This document shows, in pieces, positions 13,879-16,440 of a stretch of 16,440 nucleotides of DNA. Source of the DNA: Methanothrix sp. (lineage in GTDB: Archaea; Halobacteriota; Methanosarcinia; Methanotrichales; Methanotrichaceae); NCBI GenBank assembly GCA_028688175.1, contig JAQTYS010000027.1, positions 1 to 16,440 on the forward strand. Direction: 5' to 3'. Both the position numbers and the translations under genes were made by a program. Below the pieces are notes generated by a model, which ran no database searches, was not told the DNA's origin, and saw nothing but the letters and a program-made list of their open reading frames with translations. The first letter of the stretch is position 1. The number at the start of each line of letters is the position of its first letter.

Positions 13879-14841
13879 ATGCTCGATCTACTTCTGCAAA
13901 CGCTGGACGATACCGTTTCTACTATGATAGTCGTCTTTCTCATGCTCTTTATCACCGGCCTTATGGTGGAGATGGATGCCTTCTCGTGCATCACCCATCT
14001 AGCCAGGCCGCTGATTTCTGTATCCCACCTGCCGGCAGTGTCTGCCTCCACCTTCGTCATCAGCCTGGGCTCAGCCCTGGCTGCCAATACCGTAATCGCC
14101 AGAATGTTGGCAGAGGGGCAACTGTCCGATCGCCAGGCATTCCTGAGCGCCATCATGAACAGCGTTCCCGTCTATTTCCGGGAGCTTTTCACCTATCAAC
14201 TGGCTTTTGTGATTCCGGTTCTGGGCATCTTCGTGGGCGGGGCTTATGCCGTTATCTCTATCGCTACCGGCCTCATAAAAATGGCACTGGTGCTGGTCAT
14301 GGGCAGGGCCTATCTACCTGCCGATCTATCAGCACCATCCGCTTCATCTTTTGCGCGACTCTCGCTCTCCCAGCCTCAGACATGGAGCAATTTAAAGAAG
14401 GCCGCCATAAAATCCCTGTGTGGACAGAGCCGCATTTTTCTCAGAATTGCCGGTCTCTACTTCATCATGACCTTCCTGGTCTTGTACTTAAGTCGAGAAG
14501 GCATTCTTCAATCACTTGATGTCTTGCCTTTGGCCCACTTTTTCGGCGTTCCCCCGGAGACCATAATCCCGCTCACCATTTATGTGGCCAGCCCTAAAGC
14601 CGGGATCACGCTATTAGGTCCCCTCATCCAAAACGGCGGCATATCTGAGACAAAAGCCCTCATCGTTCTCATGCTGGGTAGCCTTTTCATGCTCCCCTTC
14701 TACTCTCTGCGCTCGCTTCTGCCCAATTACACCTCAGTCTTCGGCATGAAGCTGGGCCTATCTCTGGTGATAATATCCACAGGTATCAGCGTGGCCGTAA
14801 GGCTATCGGTGCTGCTCATGCTGCTGATCGCAACAGGATGA
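13879..14841 (+). CDS. Polytopic membrane protein, nucleoside-recognition (Gate) domain family
   Basis: A 320-aa integral membrane protein with about eight hydrophobic segments in two similar halves separated by a polar loop (about residues 148-185). The pattern fits the archaeal COG3366-type Gate proteins: MLFITGLMVEM near the N-terminus, LGSALAANTVIARMLAEGQLS at about 62-82, then MNSVPVYFRELF, with a corresponding YVASPKAGITLLGPL in the second half. Gate domains occur in nucleoside transporters and in sporulation and ferrous-iron proteins; in archaea the transported substrate is unknown. AAAGG precedes the ATG at 8 nt. It ends 15 nt before the end of the convergent flippase-like gene. No neighbour indicates a substrate. 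Confidence 0.65.
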   Translation: MLDLLLQTLDDTVSTMIVVFLMLFITGLMVEMDAFSCITHLARPLISVSHLPAVSASTFVISLGSALAANTVIARMLAEGQLSDRQAFLSAIMNSVPVYFRELFTYQLAFVIPVLGIFVGGAYAVISIATGLIKMALVLVMGRAYLPADLSAPSASSFARLSLSQPQTWSNLKKAAIKSLCGQSRIFLRIAGLYFIMTFLVLYLSREGILQSLDVLPLAHFFGVPPETIIPLTIYVASPKAGITLLGPLIQNGGISETKALIVLMLGSLFMLPFYSLRSLLPNYTSVFGMKLGLSLVIISTGISVAVRLSVLLMLLIATG

Positions 14842-14856
14842 ATATGGATCTTCTGA

Positions 14857-15849
14857 TCATTTCTTCTTCATGCAGTTGATGGAAGCTCCGGCAAAGGCCG
14901 CTCCCACCACAATGTTAGAGAAATAGGTAACGACGCGCCAGAGGATAACCAGGGGCCCCAGCAGCGCTGGCGGCACAAACATAGAGTAAAGATAGCTCAT
15001 TGATAGTTCGGCCACACCGCTGCCGCCCGGTGTCAGGGGCAGGATGGCAATTATGGCCAGGATAATCTGGGATGTAATGGAAAGAAGAAATTTCGGCTCT
15101 GCTCCCATACCTATTAGCAGAGCGGATGGGACCAGGAAATCACACATCCAGATGAGTGCGGTAAGACCTGCCATCACCGGAGTGCGCCTCAATGTCTCTC
15201 TGGCAAGCTGAATGCCCGCCTCGCGAAAGAGCCAGATCTCTCGCTCCAAAGAAAAGACAATGGGTCTGTTGCCGGTCTTCTTCTTCAGCCATAACATAAA
15301 TCCGGCAATTCTCTCCGGTCGGTTGACAAGCTGCCAGAGAAATGTCAGGATCACAAAGAGAAGGACGACAAAGAAAGCACCTATCTTCAGGCCGAAGCCG
15401 GTCAGAAAGTCGGAGAAAATGAGAAATAAAGCCAGGGATGAGACGAAGAAAATGCTGTCCAGCAGCCGCTCACCTACGGCCACGGCCGTTGCGCTCCCAT
15501 AGCTCATGCCGTCGTCTGCCAGGATCTTGATGCGCAAAGGCTCTCCCCCCGCGGAAGAAGGAGTGAGTGCCGCAAGGAAATTCGAAGCCAGGGTCGAAAT
15601 AAGCGAAAGGCGAAAACTTATTTCATGTCCGGCGAGGGAGGCCAATAGTTTGAGCCGGACGGCATAAAAGATCCAAGAGAAAGCATGCAAGACAAGCCCC
15701 AGGATCAGAAAACGCCCCTGAACGATTGTTAGCATCTTCCAGCTTAGATTAGTGTCTGTAAATTTTAATATAAGAATAATTGCGGCCAAGCTCATGAACA
15801 CTGCCAGTAGTGCGGCCTTTACTCTTTCATCCTTAAGCTGAAATCTCAA
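14857..15849 (-). CDS. Flippase-like integral membrane protein (UPF0104 / LPG-synthase TM family)
   Basis: A 330-aa polytopic protein with about eight membrane segments. Its family signatures are TPSSAGGEPLRI at residues 96-107 with AVAVGERLLDS after it, and LPLTPGGSGVAELSMSYLY at about 270-288. Members related to the membrane half of lysyl-phosphatidylglycerol synthase, including archaeal AglD-associated proteins, are thought to move or handle lipid-linked intermediates. The start codon is TTG (15847-15849) preceded at 4 nt by GAGG; the first in-frame ATG (residue 19) would cut into the first membrane segment and has no ribosome binding site. It follows the glycosyltransferase gene by 30 nt on the same strand, so both probably form an envelope glycolipid or glycan operon. 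Confidence 0.85.
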   Translation of the reverse strand: MRFQLKDERVKAALLAVFMSLAAIILILKFTDTNLSWKMLTIVQGRFLILGLVLHAFSWIFYAVRLKLLASLAGHEISFRLSLISTLASNFLAALTPSSAGGEPLRIKILADDGMSYGSATAVAVGERLLDSIFFVSSLALFLIFSDFLTGFGLKIGAFFVVLLFVILTFLWQLVNRPERIAGFMLWLKKKTGNRPIVFSLEREIWLFREAGIQLARETLRRTPVMAGLTALIWMCDFLVPSALLIGMGAEPKFLLSITSQIILAIIAILPLTPGGSGVAELSMSYLYSMFVPPALLGPLVILWRVVTYFSNIVVGAAFAGASINCMKKK

Positions 15850-15879
15850 ATTCCCTCTCTTGAGTAGCCGATTTTCTCT

Positions 15880-16440
15880 TCAGGCAACCTCTTGATAGAT
15901 CGATTCCATGCAATCAAGCGCCCTCTTCCAGGAGAAATTCTCCTCTACAGCTCTCCTGCCCTTAGCGCCGAGACGCGCTCTTTGCACCTCGTTTTCATGA
16001 AGATCCAGGATAAGCTCGCAAAGTTCCTGCGTGCTGGTGTAGATCATACCACCATTTTCTGCCACTTCGCTCACTCCCGGAGTGTTAAAAGCGAGAACCG
16101 GCGTCTCGCAGGCCATGGCTTCCAGGAGAACGATGCCGAATGCCTCCAGGCGGTTTTGGGTGGGCAAGATAAGCATTTCTGCTCGGGAGATTGTATCTAT
16201 AAACATGCTTCGCTCCAACCTCCCTGTGAACTTTGCCCGAAGATGCAGCCGTCTCGCCAATTCCTCTAAGCGGCTGCGGTCATAGCCATCTCCTACCAGC
16301 AGTAGCTCCAGGTCCGCCCTTTTTTGCACCTCGCTCATGGCAAAGAGCAGAGTTTCCACACCTTTGTAACTGAGCATTCTGCCTGCATAAAGCACATAAT
16401 TCTCTTTCTTTCGAACTTGTGGATAAAGAGAGACATTCAC
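15880..16440 (-). CDS. Glycosyltransferase, GT-B fold (GT4-like), N-terminus outside the window
   Basis: The C-terminal 186 residues of a glycosyltransferase; the frame is still open at the right edge (the apparent first codon is an in-frame GTG, not a demonstrated start). The nucleotide-sugar-binding domain is complete: VLYAGRMLSYKGVETLL (about 16-32 of the fragment), LELLLVGDG (44-52), KFTGRLE (70-76), and the E-x7-E motif in EAFGIVLLEAMACETPVLA (E99 and E107), followed by PGVSEV. These are hallmarks of retaining GT4-type enzymes using UDP- or GDP-sugars. It is cytoplasmic or membrane-peripheral. It is coupled to the flippase-like gene 30 nt downstream. The acceptor and sugar are not readable. 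Confidence 0.88.
   Translation of the reverse strand: MNVSLYPQVRKKENYVLYAGRMLSYKGVETLLFAMSEVQKRADLELLLVGDGYDRSRLEELARRLHLRAKFTGRLERSMFIDTISRAEMLILPTQNRLEAFGIVLLEAMACETPVLAFNTPGVSEVAENGGMIYTSTQELCELILDLHENEVQRARLGAKGRRAVEENFSWKRALDCMESIYQEVA

Overview
The window looks like chromosomal DNA of a methanogenic archaeon, most likely the Methanothrix (Methanosaeta)/Methanosarcinales group. The reasons are: a methanofuran-biosynthesis gene of the MfnF family; an F420-dependent oxidoreductase of the FpoF/FrhB family; an archaeal-type YchF GTPase; a tRNA-Ser(UGA) split by an archaeal bulge-helix-bulge intron at position 37/38; TATA boxes placed for leaderless or short-leader transcripts; and secreted PKD-type proteins. 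The genus is an inference from this gene mix. No marker gene in the window fixes it.

Layout. 1-4557 is ordinary chromosome: a Ca2+/H+ antiporter (+), an unrecognised ORF remnant, an intron-containing tRNA-Ser (-), a DadD/MtaD-type deaminase (+) and uvrC (-, convergent with the deaminase). 4558-7467 is a visibly more AT-rich accessory island bounded by two direct repeats of about 165 bp. One repeat lies just upstream of uvrC and the other directly after the mfnF stop codon. Inside are a four-PKD secreted protein whose C-terminus looks cut off, a zinc-ribbon protein whose second zinc ribbon is broken, and a stub of a PIN-domain gene. The simplest reading is that mfnF and uvrC were once neighbours separated by one copy of the repeat, and that the repeat was duplicated around inserted, now decaying, cargo.

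7468-10812 is core metabolism: mfnF (-) diverges from an F420-dependent oxidoreductase beta-type subunit and a YchF GTPase, which probably form a two-gene operon (+). 10813-13188 holds a small secreted protein, a 38-residue basic peptide with a strong ribosome binding site, and an orphan radical SAM enzyme. 13189-16440 holds an acylphosphatase-like protein with a repeat-containing helical tail, a polytopic Gate-domain membrane protein, and a glycosyltransferase/flippase-like membrane protein pair that runs off the right edge and suggests envelope glycoconjugate or lipid assembly.

No CRISPR array, transposase, integrase, rRNA or replication origin was seen. The most unusual items are the repeat-bounded island with its structured, promoter-bearing repeat, the decayed second zinc ribbon, and the orphan F420 and radical SAM enzymes.
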